From assembly GCF_024752305.1 (NCBI RefSeq), contig NZ_JANTHX010000003.1, positions 1 through 64,000 on the forward strand: DNA of 64,000 nt, written 5' to 3'. The notes beneath the pieces were generated by a model that was given only the letters and a program-made list of their open reading frames with translations, made no database searches and was not told the origin of the DNA. The position numbers and the translations under genes were made by a program. The DNA comes from Protaetiibacter mangrovi. GTDB taxonomy: Bacteria > Actinomycetota > Actinomycetes > Actinomycetales > Microbacteriaceae. Of this stretch, positions 8,343-16,866 are shown one piece after another; position 1 is the first letter of the stretch; every line of letters begins with the position of its first letter.

Positions 8343-10000
8343 TGGCGACGACGGATGCGGCGGTGGACATCCGCGAGCTGCGGATCACCTTCGACACCGA
8401 CGGGGGGAGCGTGGCCGCGGTCCGCGGTGTCGACCTGCAGGTCGCCCCGGGCGAGGTGCTGGCGGTCGTCGGCGAGTCCGGCTCAGGCAAGACCGTCACG
8501 GCGCGCAGCATCCTGAGGCTGCTCCCCGAGACGGCCAGCGTCTCGGGCGCGGTGCTGGTGGGCGCGGAGAACGTGGTGACGCTCGACGCGCGTCGCCTGC
8601 GCGAGCTGCGGGGCACCTCCGCGGCGATGATCTTCCAGGAGCCGTCGACCGCGCTCAACCCGGTCTACACCGTGGGATGGCAGCTCGCCGAAGGGCTGCG
8701 CGCCCACGGCAAGTACACCAAGAAGCAGGCGCACGCCCACGCGATCGAGATGCTGCGCCGGGTCGGCATCCCGGATCCGGAGCGGCGGGTCGACGACTAC
8801 CCGCACCAGTTCTCGGGCGGGCAGAAGCAGCGCATCGTGATCGCGATGGCGCTCGCGCTCGACGCGAAGGTGCTCATCGCCGACGAGCCGACCACGGCCC
8901 TCGACGTGACCGTGCAGGCCGAGATCCTCGAGCTGCTTCGCCGGTGCCGCGACGAGTTCGGCACGGCGATCGTGCTGATCACCCACAACATGGGCGTGGT
9001 CGCCGACCTCGCGGATCGCGTCGCGGTCATGTACCAGGGCGAGATCGTCGAGACGGCTCCCGTGCGCGAGCTGTTCGCGACGCCGCGCCACCCCTACACG
9101 AAGAAGCTGCTGGCGGCGGTGCCGCGGGTCGAGCTGATCGACCGGGCGGTCCCCGAGGTCGTCGAGGGTGAGGCCGTCGTCGAGGCGGTGCAGCTAGAGA
9201 TCGAGTACCCCGGTCGATTCGGGCGCAAGCCCTTCCGGGCCGTCCACGGGGTGGGTCTGCGCATCGCCCCGGGCGAGGTGCTCGGCCTCGTCGGCGAGTC
9301 CGGGTCGGGCAAGACCACCATCGGGCGGGCCATCGCCGGCCTCACCCCGGTGACGGGCGGTTCCCTGCGGGTGCTCGGGGTCGAGATGCTCGGTGTGCGC
9401 GAGCGGCGGTTCCGCCCGCAGCGCCGCCGTCTGGGGTTCGTGTTCCAGGACCCGGCGACGAGCTTCAACCCGCTGCTGACGATCGCCGAGTGCGTCGCCG
9501 AGCCGCTCATCGTGCACGGCGCCGCCGCGTCGGCATCCGACGCCCGCGATCGGGTGGACGAGCTGCTGGAGGCCGTCCAGCTCTCCGGCTCCTACGGCGA
9601 CCGGTACCCGCACGAGCTCTCGGGCGGCCAGCGGCAGCGCGCGAGCCTCGCCCGCGCCCTCGCGCTGGATCCCGAGCTGCTGATCGCCGACGAGCCGACG
9701 AGCGCCCTCGACGTGTCCGTGCAGGCGCGCGTGCTCGAGCTGTTCGAGGAGCTGCAGGCGCGGTTCGGGTTCGCGTCGCTCTTCATCACGCACGACCTCG
9801 CCGTCGTCGACCGGGTGGCGCACCGCGTCGTCGTGCTGCACCACGGTGAGATCGCCGAGGAGGGGCCGACCGCGCAGGTGCTCGGCGCCCCGCAGGATCC
9901 GTACACCCGGCGACTGCTCGCCTCCCTGCCCGTGCCCGACCCCGTCGAGCAGGCCTCCCGTCGCGCGGCCTTCCTCGCCCTGGACGGATCGGCGTCGTGA
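8342..10000 (+). CDS. ABC importer ATPase, fused DppD-DppF type
   Basis: This 552-residue protein contains two complete ATP-binding cassettes in one chain and would energise the two permeases. The first half shows Walker A GESGSGKT, signature FSGGQKQR, Walker B LIADEPTTALD and H-loop ITHNMG. The second half shows GESGSGKT, LSGGQRQR, LIADEPTSALD and ITHDL. The CPxP-containing zinc/cluster loop of some DppD proteins is absent from the region after the first cassette. ATG overlaps the upstream stop (ATGA) and the TGA stop overlaps the next GTG. The fusion is common in actinobacteria and would by itself suffice for transport. Confidence 0.95.
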   Translation: MATTDAAVDIRELRITFDTDGGSVAAVRGVDLQVAPGEVLAVVGESGSGKTVTARSILRLLPETASVSGAVLVGAENVVTLDARRLRELRGTSAAMIFQEPSTALNPVYTVGWQLAEGLRAHGKYTKKQAHAHAIEMLRRVGIPDPERRVDDYPHQFSGGQKQRIVIAMALALDAKVLIADEPTTALDVTVQAEILELLRRCRDEFGTAIVLITHNMGVVADLADRVAVMYQGEIVETAPVRELFATPRHPYTKKLLAAVPRVELIDRAVPEVVEGEAVVEAVQLEIEYPGRFGRKPFRAVHGVGLRIAPGEVLGLVGESGSGKTTIGRAIAGLTPVTGGSLRVLGVEMLGVRERRFRPQRRRLGFVFQDPATSFNPLLTIAECVAEPLIVHGAAASASDARDRVDELLEAVQLSGSYGDRYPHELSGGQRQRASLARALALDPELLIADEPTSALDVSVQARVLELFEELQARFGFASLFITHDLAVVDRVAHRVVVLHHGEIAEEGPTAQVLGAPQDPYTRRLLASLPVPDPVEQASRRAAFLALDGSAS

Positions 10001-10794
10001 GCCGGGCCCCCGTCACGGATGCGGCGGTGCTGGCCGACGATCTCACCCTCGTCTACGGCCGCGACGAGACCCCCGCGATCAACGGGGTGTCGTTCGCGAT
10101 CGGCCGGGGGCGCACGCTGGGACTGATCGGCGAGGCGGGCTCCGGCAAGTCGACGCTCGCGCGCGCGATCGCGTCGCAGTCGGCGCCGGGCGAGCGCGAC
10201 GCGCCCGAGATCGCGGGCGGGCGCCTCGACGTGCTCGGCGAGGAGCTGCGCGGCGCCTCGACCCGGGTGCGCGACCGGCTCGCGCTGCGGGTCGGCTACC
10301 TGCCCCAGGACGGCGGGTCGACCCTGCAGCCGCACCTCACGGTCGGCGAGAACGTGGCCGAGCCGATCTTCCAGCGCGACAAGCGCTTCGACCGGGTGGA
10401 GGCCGGCGCAGCGGTCGCCACGCTGGTCGACGCCGTGCGGCTGCCGCTGTCGGTGATGGACAGGTTCCCCCACGAGCTGAGCCGCGGACAGCGCCAGCGC
10501 ATCGCGCTCGCCCGCTCGCTCGTGCTGGAGCCCGAGCTGCTGGTCGCCGACGACCCCACGATGGGCGTCGATGTGCTCGTGCGCGGCCCCATCCTGCAGG
10601 TGGTCGCCGAGCTGCAGCAGGAGCTCGGCTTCAGCGCGCTCATCATCGGGCACGACCTGCGCGAGCTGCGCACCATCGTCGACCGGATCGCGGTGCTGCA
10701 CGCCGGCCTCATCGTCGGCTACGGCACGGTCGACGACGTGCTCGCGAACCCCCTGCACGAGTACGTGCGCACCCTCGCCGGGCTGCAGTCGTGA
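9997..10794 (+). CDS. Additional ABC ATPase with altered Walker B
   Basis: This 265-residue cassette protein is translated from a GTG that overlaps the previous stop. Walker A is GEAGSGKST and the H-loop is IIGHDL. The signature is LSRGQRQR rather than LSGGQ. The Walker B segment reads LLVADDPTMGVD, so the catalytic glutamate is replaced by aspartate. The protein most resembles the DppF half of dipeptide importers. Since the preceding fused gene already supplies two intact sites, this third ATPase could be a regulatory or alternative partner; that role is inferred only from context. Confidence 0.9.
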   Translation: MSRAPVTDAAVLADDLTLVYGRDETPAINGVSFAIGRGRTLGLIGEAGSGKSTLARAIASQSAPGERDAPEIAGGRLDVLGEELRGASTRVRDRLALRVGYLPQDGGSTLQPHLTVGENVAEPIFQRDKRFDRVEAGAAVATLVDAVRLPLSVMDRFPHELSRGQRQRIALARSLVLEPELLVADDPTMGVDVLVRGPILQVVAELQQELGFSALIIGHDLRELRTIVDRIAVLHAGLIVGYGTVDDVLANPLHEYVRTLAGLQS

Positions 10795-11762
10795 CGGAGC
10801 TGCTGATCGGGGCGTACGGCGTCGACATGGACGGCGCGGCGCTCGGCGTCGCCGTCGCGCGTTCGGCATCCGACGGCCTCGTCGTCGCTGGTGCGGGTCC
10901 CGAGTGCCTCTCGCCCTCCTGGGTCGCCGTGCGGGGCGACCGCATGGTGGCGACCCTCGAGGGCAGCGCCTCGCTCGCCTGGTTCGTGCGCGACGGCGAC
11001 GACTGGTCTCCGGACGGCGTCACCGCGACCGGCACCTGGCCGTGCCATGCCGCGTTCCTCGACGACGACACGGTGGCGGTGGCCTGCTACGGCGACGGTG
11101 CGGTGGTCGTGGCCCGCCACGGAGAGACGGATCCCTCCCAGCGACTCGAGGGCTCGGGTTCCGGCCCGCTGCCGGCGCAGGAGGGCCCCCACGCCCACCA
11201 CGTGCACGTGCTTCCCGACGGTCGCGTGCTCACCCTCGACCTCGGCGCCGATCGGCTGCACGTGCACGAGCGCCTGGCGGACGGCTCGCTCGCCCGCACC
11301 GATTCGCTCGCCCTCCCGCCCGGCACCGGGCCGCGCGATCTGCACGCCCTGCCGTCGGGCGAGCTCGCCCTGCTCGGGGAGTGGAGCTGCGAGCTGCTCG
11401 TGCTCGACCCCATGGGCCACGAGTTCGAGGTGACGCAGATCCTGGCGCTCCCGGATGCCACCCCGGGTCGCGACCAGGCGGCCGCGCTCGGGCTGTCCGC
11501 CGACGGGCGCTTCCTCTACGCGGGGATCCGCGGCGCCGACCGGATCGCCGTGATCGCGCTCGAAGACGACGGCGTCCGCGCCGTCGCATCCGTGCCGTCG
11601 GGCGGCTCCTGGCCGCGGCATCTGCTCGTGGACGGCGAGCTGCTCCACGTCGCCGACCAGCTCTCGGACACCGTCGCGACCTTCCGGATCGGTGCCGACG
11701 GCATCCCCGTCCCGCTCGCCACGACCTCCACCCCGTCGCCCACCTGTCTGGCGCGCGCGTGA
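10791..11762 (+). CDS. Lactonase-family beta-propeller protein
   Basis: This 323-residue protein has the repeated blade pattern of the lactonase/YVTN-type seven-bladed propeller (6-phosphogluconolactonase-like family). Repeats such as PHAHHVHVLPDGRVLTLDLGADRL and LGLSADGRFLYAGIRGADRI are visible, and the HAHH segment resembles the active-site edge of the family. No signal peptide is present, so it is likely cytoplasmic. The GTG start lies within the stop of the third ATPase, making it the last cistron of the importer operon. A link between substrate uptake and lactone hydrolysis is possible but not shown; the substrate is unknown. Confidence 0.82.
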   Translation: MTELLIGAYGVDMDGAALGVAVARSASDGLVVAGAGPECLSPSWVAVRGDRMVATLEGSASLAWFVRDGDDWSPDGVTATGTWPCHAAFLDDDTVAVACYGDGAVVVARHGETDPSQRLEGSGSGPLPAQEGPHAHHVHVLPDGRVLTLDLGADRLHVHERLADGSLARTDSLALPPGTGPRDLHALPSGELALLGEWSCELLVLDPMGHEFEVTQILALPDATPGRDQAAALGLSADGRFLYAGIRGADRIAVIALEDDGVRAVASVPSGGSWPRHLLVDGELLHVADQLSDTVATFRIGADGIPVPLATTSTPSPTCLARA

Positions 11763-11825
11763 GGTCGTCGGGTGCACGAGGGGCCTCCGAAGCTTTGCTA
11801 AGCTAGCGAGGCTGTTTCGCAGCGA

Positions 11826-11901
11826 TCCTCGGTAGCTCAATTGGCAGAGCAATCGGCTGTTAACCGATAGGTTCTTGGTTCGAGTCCAAGCCGGGGAGCC
11901 A
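11826..11901 (+). tRNA. tRNA-Asn (GTT)
   Basis: A complete cloverleaf is seen. The acceptor TCCTCGG pairs with CCGGGGA, the D arm is GCTC/GAGC, the anticodon GTT is at 11859-11861, the T arm contains GGTTCGAGTCC, and CCA is encoded. It follows the importer operon by about 60 bases and is followed at once by a terminator. Confidence 0.98.
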
Positions 11902-11904
11902 CAG

Positions 11905-11935
11905 GGCCCGAGTTCGTCGAACTCGGGCCTCTTTC
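11905..11935 (+). terminator. Rho-independent terminator after tRNA-Asn
   Basis: The arms GGCCCGAGTT and AACTCGGGCC form a perfect stem around a short loop, followed by TCTTTC. Confidence 0.85.
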
Positions 11936-12097
11936 GCTATCGGTCGTTCTCGCGGAGATCGGAGTCTGGCCGTGGGGCTCAGCTCGCGCAGACAGACGTG
12001 GGCGGTTCGGGGATACGCGAGAGCTGCGGTCCCGAATGCATTCGAAGGTGGGACACTCAGTCCATCTGATGTGAGCATCTTGGGGGGAGGCAGGCTC

Positions 12098-12595
12098 GTG
12101 AGACGGCGGTCGCTTGCTCGGGCTGAGGCGTGGATCGTCGGATCGACCTGGTTGGTAGCGATCCTCCTGGCCGTATTCTCCGCACCGTCGTACGGGCGGC
12201 TGTTCGAGACGTTCGGCTCGCTGGGAACGGGCGCTCAGGTGGCTGCAGTGGCCATCGTCGTGGGCTACGTTCTGGGAGGTCTGATGGGGACTGCATGGAT
12301 CGCACGGTCCTCGGCAATCTCGGGGATGACACCGCCTTCTGCGCGGCTCACGAGGTCTCGCAACGAGCTCTTCCTCGTTGCTGGTATCGGATTCTCCGGG
12401 ATTGTCCCGTGGTCGCTCATCGCGCTCATGCGAGGTGACACACCTGGCACCGGGCCTCTGGTCAGCGCCATGTGGGTGATCGCGATCGCTTCCGTCGCGC
12501 TCGCGGTGGCCGTCGTGCTGGCTCTTGTGGGGAGACGACGGTCATGGACGTCCGGAACGACCCACGACATCCGCGAGTCGGAGGGCGCCTCGTGA
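12098..12595 (+). CDS. Hypothetical four-helix membrane protein
   Basis: This 165-residue protein is not recognised. It has about four hydrophobic segments (near residues 13-33, 45-65, 88-108 and 118-143) and a short charged C-terminal tail. The GTG at 12098 was chosen because a GGGGGAGG ribosome binding site lies seven bases before it and the hydrophobic part begins soon after; in-frame starts upstream would add a residue stretch without coding character. Its base composition is less GC-biased than neighbouring genes. The stop is overlapped by the start of the next lipoprotein gene, so the two are co-translated and may form a membrane pair. Confidence 0.72.
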   Translation: MRRRSLARAEAWIVGSTWLVAILLAVFSAPSYGRLFETFGSLGTGAQVAAVAIVVGYVLGGLMGTAWIARSSAISGMTPPSARLTRSRNELFLVAGIGFSGIVPWSLIALMRGDTPGTGPLVSAMWVIAIASVALAVAVVLALVGRRRSWTSGTTHDIRESEGAS

Positions 12596-13011
12596 TCGGG
12601 CGCAAGTCGTCGGCGATCGTGGCGGTCTCGGCTATCGCGGTGCTCGCCGGCTGTTCCCAACCGATACCGGTGCCGAGCGTGAGCGACATGGTGGGAACCT
12701 GGTCTTCGGGCGACGTACGCCTCACACTCAACGCGGATATGTCGGCGGCTCTGGTGGAAGTACCGGACTCGATCTTTGTGGCGGAGAGCACGTCGTCGCT
12801 GACGACCGACGAGGCGTCCTGGACCGTGGGCCACTCGGGGCAGGCGTACGGCACTGAGCGAAAGCCTCTCATCGGGGTCGTCGTCGACATCGGCGGGCGG
12901 TCCACCGGTGCTCCGTTCACCTTGTCCCGTGAAGGAGGCGAAGCCGTGTTGTACGCCTACCTCGGTGACCCGGACTCAGACGGACGCCTCGTGCTTCATC
13001 ACGACCACTAG
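12592..13011 (+). CDS. Hypothetical lipoprotein
   Basis: This 139-residue protein starts with GTG inside the stop of the membrane-protein gene. Its signal peptide (RKSSAIVAVSAIAVLAGC) ends in a lipobox with Cys21. The mature part begins VGTWSSGDVRLTLNADMSA, a pattern seen in small actinobacterial lipoproteins with a compact beta-barrel-like domain. It contains no recognisable catalytic motif. Coupling to the upstream membrane protein suggests a shared role in the cell envelope. Confidence 0.75.
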   Translation: MIGRKSSAIVAVSAIAVLAGCSQPIPVPSVSDMVGTWSSGDVRLTLNADMSAALVEVPDSIFVAESTSSLTTDEASWTVGHSGQAYGTERKPLIGVVVDIGGRSTGAPFTLSREGGEAVLYAYLGDPDSDGRLVLHHDH

Positions 13012-13164
13012 CACTTTCCCCTCCGCCCGGACCAGGCTCCTGACGCGTTGCTCATCAGCATCGCTCGGCGACGGCTTCCGCGCCCTCCGAACGTGGGCTA
13101 CCTCCGGCGGACGCCCCGTCGCTAGCGTGGGTCGCGCATCGCACTCGGAAGGGGTGGAGCGTCC

Positions 13165-13482
13165 ATGCACACCAGGTCGAGGCTCGCCGTGGGCGTTGCT
13201 GGCGCGGTGACCGCTCTGACACTCGTCGGCTGCTCGCCGGATGCCTTCGACGCGAGTGAGGTCGTGCCCGAGGTCCACGATCCCGCGACGGTCGCACCCG
13301 TCGACAGCTCGTGGGACTGCTTCTGGGACCCGACGATCAACGACGACTGGCACGACGACGTCGTCTGCTGGAAGGGGTTCGAGTCGACCCGCCCCATCCT
13401 GCTCCAGGATCAGGGGTTCGTCACCGAGGGCGAGATGCGTGCTGCGGGCGAGGCCTACGAGGCGCAGCTAAACGCCGGGTGA
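13165..13482 (+). CDS. Hypothetical small lipoprotein
   Basis: This 105-residue protein has a signal peptide ending in LVGC (lipidated Cys23). The short mature domain contains two further cysteines in SWDCFWDP and DVVCWKGF, close enough in the chain to form a disulfide outside the cell. A purine-rich GGAAGGGG precedes the ATG. No family is recognised. It stands alone, 153 bases after the previous lipoprotein gene, in the same composition-shifted islet. Confidence 0.72.
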   Translation: MHTRSRLAVGVAGAVTALTLVGCSPDAFDASEVVPEVHDPATVAPVDSSWDCFWDPTINDDWHDDVVCWKGFESTRPILLQDQGFVTEGEMRAAGEAYEAQLNAG

Positions 13483-13565
13483 TGGCGAAGGTACGGCATG
13501 CTCGTACTCCCGCCGGAGTAGTCCCGCGCCGCTCGGCGGCCGACGCCGGGCAGCAGCCGCCCGCG

Positions 13566-13571
13566 TAGCAT
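13566..13571 (+). promoter_or_regulatory. -10 box of histidine kinase operon (leaderless)
   Basis: TAGCAT ends six bases before the ATG at 13578, with no room for a ribosome binding site. Confidence 0.6.
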
Positions 13572-13577
13572 GGCGCC

Positions 13578-14777
13578 ATGCCCGGGCCGATCATGCACGC
13601 CGCCGGCCCTCCGTGGGGCGACGGCACCTGGGCGGGGTGGGATCCGGATGCGCGCCCGCGCCGCGTGTCGCGTCCCCTGCGGCTGTGGATCCCGGTGGTG
13701 CTGAGCGCGCTCGTGCAGCTGCCGACCGCCGTCTGGATCGTGCGGCTCGACCAGCCCGAGCCCCTCGTCGCGGTCCTCACGATCGCCCTCGCGCTCGTCG
13801 GCCCCGCCGCCCTCGTCGCCGCCCGTCGGTTCCCCGGGCCGGTCGCCGCGTTCGTCGCGGTCGCGACCGTCGTGGCGCTGCTCGTGAGCCCGGACGGCGG
13901 CCCCCCGCCGCTCGCGTTCGCGTTCGCGCTCGCCTCGGCCGTGGTCCGCGGCGCGCGGGTCTGGGCCTGGGCGTCGCTCGCGGGCGCCTGGGCGATCGCC
14001 CTCGCCCTCGCCGCATTCGGGGCGGGCGACGCCTGGCCGCCGCCGCGCATGATCGGCACCACCTTCGGGCTGCTGCTCGCCGTCGGGGCCGGGGAGCTCA
14101 TCCGCACCCGGCGGGATCGGATGGACGCGTTCCGCGCCGCCGCCGCCCGCCGCCGGGCGAGTGCGGCCGAGGAGGAGCGGCTGCGCATCGCGCGCGAGCT
14201 GCACGACGTGCTCGCCCACTCGCTCAGCCAGATCAACGTGCAGGCGGGAGTCGGGCTCCACCTGGCCGAGACGCAGCCGGAGAAGGCGACCGAGGCCCTC
14301 GCGGCGATCAAGCAGGCCAGCAAGACCGCCCTCGACGACGTGCGCTCGGTGCTGGGGGTGCTGCGGGCCGACGGCGAGGCCGCGCCCCGCAGCCCGCAAC
14401 CGGGCCTCGACGGGATCGCCGCGCTCGTCGCGGCGACCGGCGTGCCGGGTGCCGAGGTGCAGTTCGTCGACGAGCTGGAGGGGGCGACGGTCCCGGCGGC
14501 GGTGGGCGCGGCGTCCTATCGGATCGTGCAGGAGGCGCTCACGAACGTCGCCCGCCACGGGGCCGAGGTGACCCGCGTCGAGGTGCGCCTGAGCCGCGAC
14601 GGCGACGCGCTGCGCGTCCGCGTGCACGACGACGGGCGGGTCGACGCGTTCGAGCCCGGGCGCGGCCTGCTCGGCATGCGCGAGCGCGTGGAGCGGCTCG
14701 GCGGCTCCTTCGACGTGTCCGCCGATCACGGATTCGGCATCGACGCCCGCATCCCGTTCACCGGGGGTGCCGGATGA
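13578..14777 (+). CDS. Sensor histidine kinase (NarL/DesK-type, HisKA_3)
   Basis: This 399-residue kinase is the sensor of a two-component system. Several transmembrane helices occupy residues ~35-175, with little extracytoplasmic sequence, so the signal is probably sensed in the membrane. The dimerisation/phosphoacceptor segment contains ARELHDVLAHSLSQ with His209. The ATPase domain follows with N-box EALTNVARHG and G-box GRGLLGMRERVERLGG. Its stop overlaps the ATG of the response regulator gene (ATGA). Confidence 0.94.
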   Translation: MPGPIMHAAGPPWGDGTWAGWDPDARPRRVSRPLRLWIPVVLSALVQLPTAVWIVRLDQPEPLVAVLTIALALVGPAALVAARRFPGPVAAFVAVATVVALLVSPDGGPPPLAFAFALASAVVRGARVWAWASLAGAWAIALALAAFGAGDAWPPPRMIGTTFGLLLAVGAGELIRTRRDRMDAFRAAAARRRASAAEEERLRIARELHDVLAHSLSQINVQAGVGLHLAETQPEKATEALAAIKQASKTALDDVRSVLGVLRADGEAAPRSPQPGLDGIAALVAATGVPGAEVQFVDELEGATVPAAVGAASYRIVQEALTNVARHGAEVTRVEVRLSRDGDALRVRVHDDGRVDAFEPGRGLLGMRERVERLGGSFDVSADHGFGIDARIPFTGGAG

Positions 14778-15445
14778 TCCGCGTCGCCATCGCCGACGAC
14801 CAGGCGCTCATCCGCGGCGGGTTCCGCAGCCTGCTCGAGGCCGAGGAGGGTCTCCTCGTGGTCGGCGAGGCCGCTACCGGCCGCGAGGCGGTCGCGCTCG
14901 CCCGGCGCGAGAAGCCCGACGTGCTGCTCATGGACATCCGGATGCCCGACGGCGACGGCCTGTGGGCGACCGAGCGCATCGTGGCGGATCCGGAGCTCGG
15001 CGGCGTGCACGTCGTGGTGGTCACGACCTTCGAGCTGGACGAGTACGTCGCCCAGGCGATCCGCGCCGGCGCGAGCGGGTTCCTCGTGAAGGACACGGAA
15101 CCCGTGGAGCTGCTGCGCGCGGTCCGGGTGGTCGCGGCAGGCGACGCCCTGCTGAGCCCGAGCGTCACCCGCACCCTGCTGTCGCAGGTCGCCGCCGGGC
15201 TCGCCGCGCCCGCCGACACGCAGCGCCTGGCCGCGCTGACCGAGCGGGAGCGCGAGGTGCTGACCCTCGTCGGCCTGGGGCTCACCAACGACGAGATCGG
15301 CGCGCGGCTGTTCCTCAGCCCGCTGACGGCGAAGACCCACGTCTCGCGCATCATGGCGAAGCTCGCCGCGCGCGATCGGGTGCAGCTCGTGATCGCCGCC
15401 TACGAGACGGGTCTCGTGACGCCCGGCGTCGTCCCGGGGGAGTAG
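14774..15445 (+). CDS. LuxR/NarL-type response regulator
   Basis: This 223-residue regulator is the partner of the preceding kinase. The receiver domain shows acidic pair D8/D9, phosphoacceptor D54 (LLMDIRMPDG), a conserved Thr (VVTTFEL) and Lys near residue 106 (FLVKDT). The C-terminal helix-turn-helix spans about 155-215 (LTEREREVLTLVGLGLTNDEIGARL). Its target promoter is unknown, but the SHOCT protein gene 95 bases downstream is a candidate. Confidence 0.95.
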   Translation: MIRVAIADDQALIRGGFRSLLEAEEGLLVVGEAATGREAVALARREKPDVLLMDIRMPDGDGLWATERIVADPELGGVHVVVVTTFELDEYVAQAIRAGASGFLVKDTEPVELLRAVRVVAAGDALLSPSVTRTLLSQVAAGLAAPADTQRLAALTEREREVLTLVGLGLTNDEIGARLFLSPLTAKTHVSRIMAKLAARDRVQLVIAAYETGLVTPGVVPGE

Positions 15446-15540
15446 TCCGAAGACTTCGCAGGGCGGATCCGCGGGAGACGCCGACGGATGAGTCTGGTCT
15501 CGACGGCCCCACCTCGGGGCCACTGGAAAGGACACCCGAC

Positions 15541-15852
15541 ATGCTGTCGACCGTCGCTCTCGCGAGCACCCACTTCCACCCCGGATTCGGGTGGGGCCTC
15601 TGGTTCGTCCCGGTGATCTTCTGGGTGCTGATCATCGGCCTCATCATCACCCTCGTCGCCACCCGGCGTCGTCGCTGGCGTCAGATGGGCTGGGGCGGCC
15701 CGTGGGGCGGCCCCTGGGCCTCCGCTCAGGCCGCACGCAGTGCGGAGGGCGTGCTGGCCGAGCGCTTCGCCCGCGGCGACATCGAGGAGGCCGAGTACCG
15801 TGCCCGCCTCGAGGTGCTGCGCTCCCAGCAGCCCCAGCCGCCGCAGGGCTGA
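15541..15852 (+). CDS. Small SHOCT-domain membrane protein
   Basis: This 103-residue protein has one membrane helix (residues ~20-42), a basic anchor RRRRWR, a Trp/Gly-rich linker and a C-terminal SHOCT domain (AERFARGDIEEAEYRARLEVL). SHOCT domains are short helical segments thought to mediate oligomerisation. A GGAAAGGA ribosome binding site precedes the ATG. It lies between two two-component systems and may belong to the first system's envelope response. Confidence 0.85.
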   Translation: MLSTVALASTHFHPGFGWGLWFVPVIFWVLIIGLIITLVATRRRRWRQMGWGGPWGGPWASAQAARSAEGVLAERFARGDIEEAEYRARLEVLRSQQPQPPQG

Positions 15853-15858
15853 GCCCGG

Positions 15859-15897
15859 CCGGGGGCGGGGATCCGCCGGGATCGCCCGCCCCCGGTT
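15859..15897 (+). terminator. Hairpin after SHOCT gene
   Basis: Eleven-base arms (15859-15869 and 15885-15895) form a perfect G/C stem followed by TT. The T tract is minimal, so termination strength is uncertain. Confidence 0.55.
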
Positions 15898-15951
15898 CCA
15901 CTAGCATCGTCACGGACCGCCCCGAGATCCGGCGCGCGACAGGAGGACGAC

Positions 15952-16866
15952 GTGGACGCCTGGCTCGACGCCAACTCGACGACCCTCGTGGTCGTGCTGG
16001 CGGCGGTCGGCGCGGTGCTGCTCGTCGCCTCCCTCGTGTTCCTCGCGCTGTGGCGCGCCTCGCGGGGCCGGGCGCGCGCGGCGGTGCGGCAGCGCGCGGA
16101 GGCGGAGCGCGACCGGATCGACCTCGAGCTCACCCTCGCCGAGCAGGGCAGCCGGCTGCGCATGATCCGCGAGCTGCACGAGATCGCCGTGCACTCGGTG
16201 TCGGTCATCATCACCCAGGCCGACGGTGCGCGCTACGCCGCCACCCAGGACCCGTCGGTCGCCGGCCGCAGCGCCGCCGTCATCGCGGATGCGGCGCGCG
16301 AGACCCTCGCCGACCTGCGGCGCGTGATGACGGTGGTGCGCGACGGCGAGGCGGAGGCCGGCCCCCAGCCGGGCCTCTCGAGCGTGCGCGAGCTGTTCAA
16401 GATCATGCGCGACGCCGGCCTCGAGGTCGAGTTCGCCGAGTCGGGGGAGTCGCACGAGCTGCGGCCCGGTGCGGAGCTCGCGATCTTCCGCATCCTGCAG
16501 GAGGCGCTCTCGAACGCCCTCGCCCACGGCGGCCCCGGCACCACGGCGAAGGTCACCTTCAGCTGGACCGACGACGGCCTGCAGTTGCTCGTCGACGACG
16601 ACGGCATCCGCGCCGAGGCGCTGCGCGGCGGCCTCGACCCCTACGCCGAGGCGCAGAAGCACAGCTACACGCTCGACGACGACCTGGCGGCCCTCACGCA
16701 GGCGCCCAGCGGTCGGGGCATCACGGAGATGCGCGAGCGCGCCGAACTCTACGGCGGGGTGTTCTCGGCCCACACCGTGCCCGGGGTGGGCTTCACGGTG
16801 CAGGCGGTGTTCCCCTCGATCCGGCACCACAACGGCGTGCACGGCGTGCCGCTGGGCCCGCGGTGA
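15952..16866 (+). CDS. Sensor histidine kinase with single membrane anchor
   Basis: This 304-residue kinase starts with GTG after a GGAGG site. One N-terminal helix (residues ~10-32) anchors it, followed by a coiled segment and the phosphoacceptor region IRELHEIAVHSVS with His76; the usual HD pair is HE. The ATPase domain has N-box EALSNALAHG and G-box GRGITEMRERAELYGG. An acidic insert (LDPYAEAQKHSYTLDDDLAA) separates the boxes. TAGCAT at 15903-15908 is a likely -10 box. The stop overlaps the receiver gene downstream. Confidence 0.92.
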   Translation: MDAWLDANSTTLVVVLAAVGAVLLVASLVFLALWRASRGRARAAVRQRAEAERDRIDLELTLAEQGSRLRMIRELHEIAVHSVSVIITQADGARYAATQDPSVAGRSAAVIADAARETLADLRRVMTVVRDGEAEAGPQPGLSSVRELFKIMRDAGLEVEFAESGESHELRPGAELAIFRILQEALSNALAHGGPGTTAKVTFSWTDDGLQLLVDDDGIRAEALRGGLDPYAEAQKHSYTLDDDLAALTQAPSGRGITEMRERAELYGGVFSAHTVPGVGFTVQAVFPSIRHHNGVHGVPLGPR

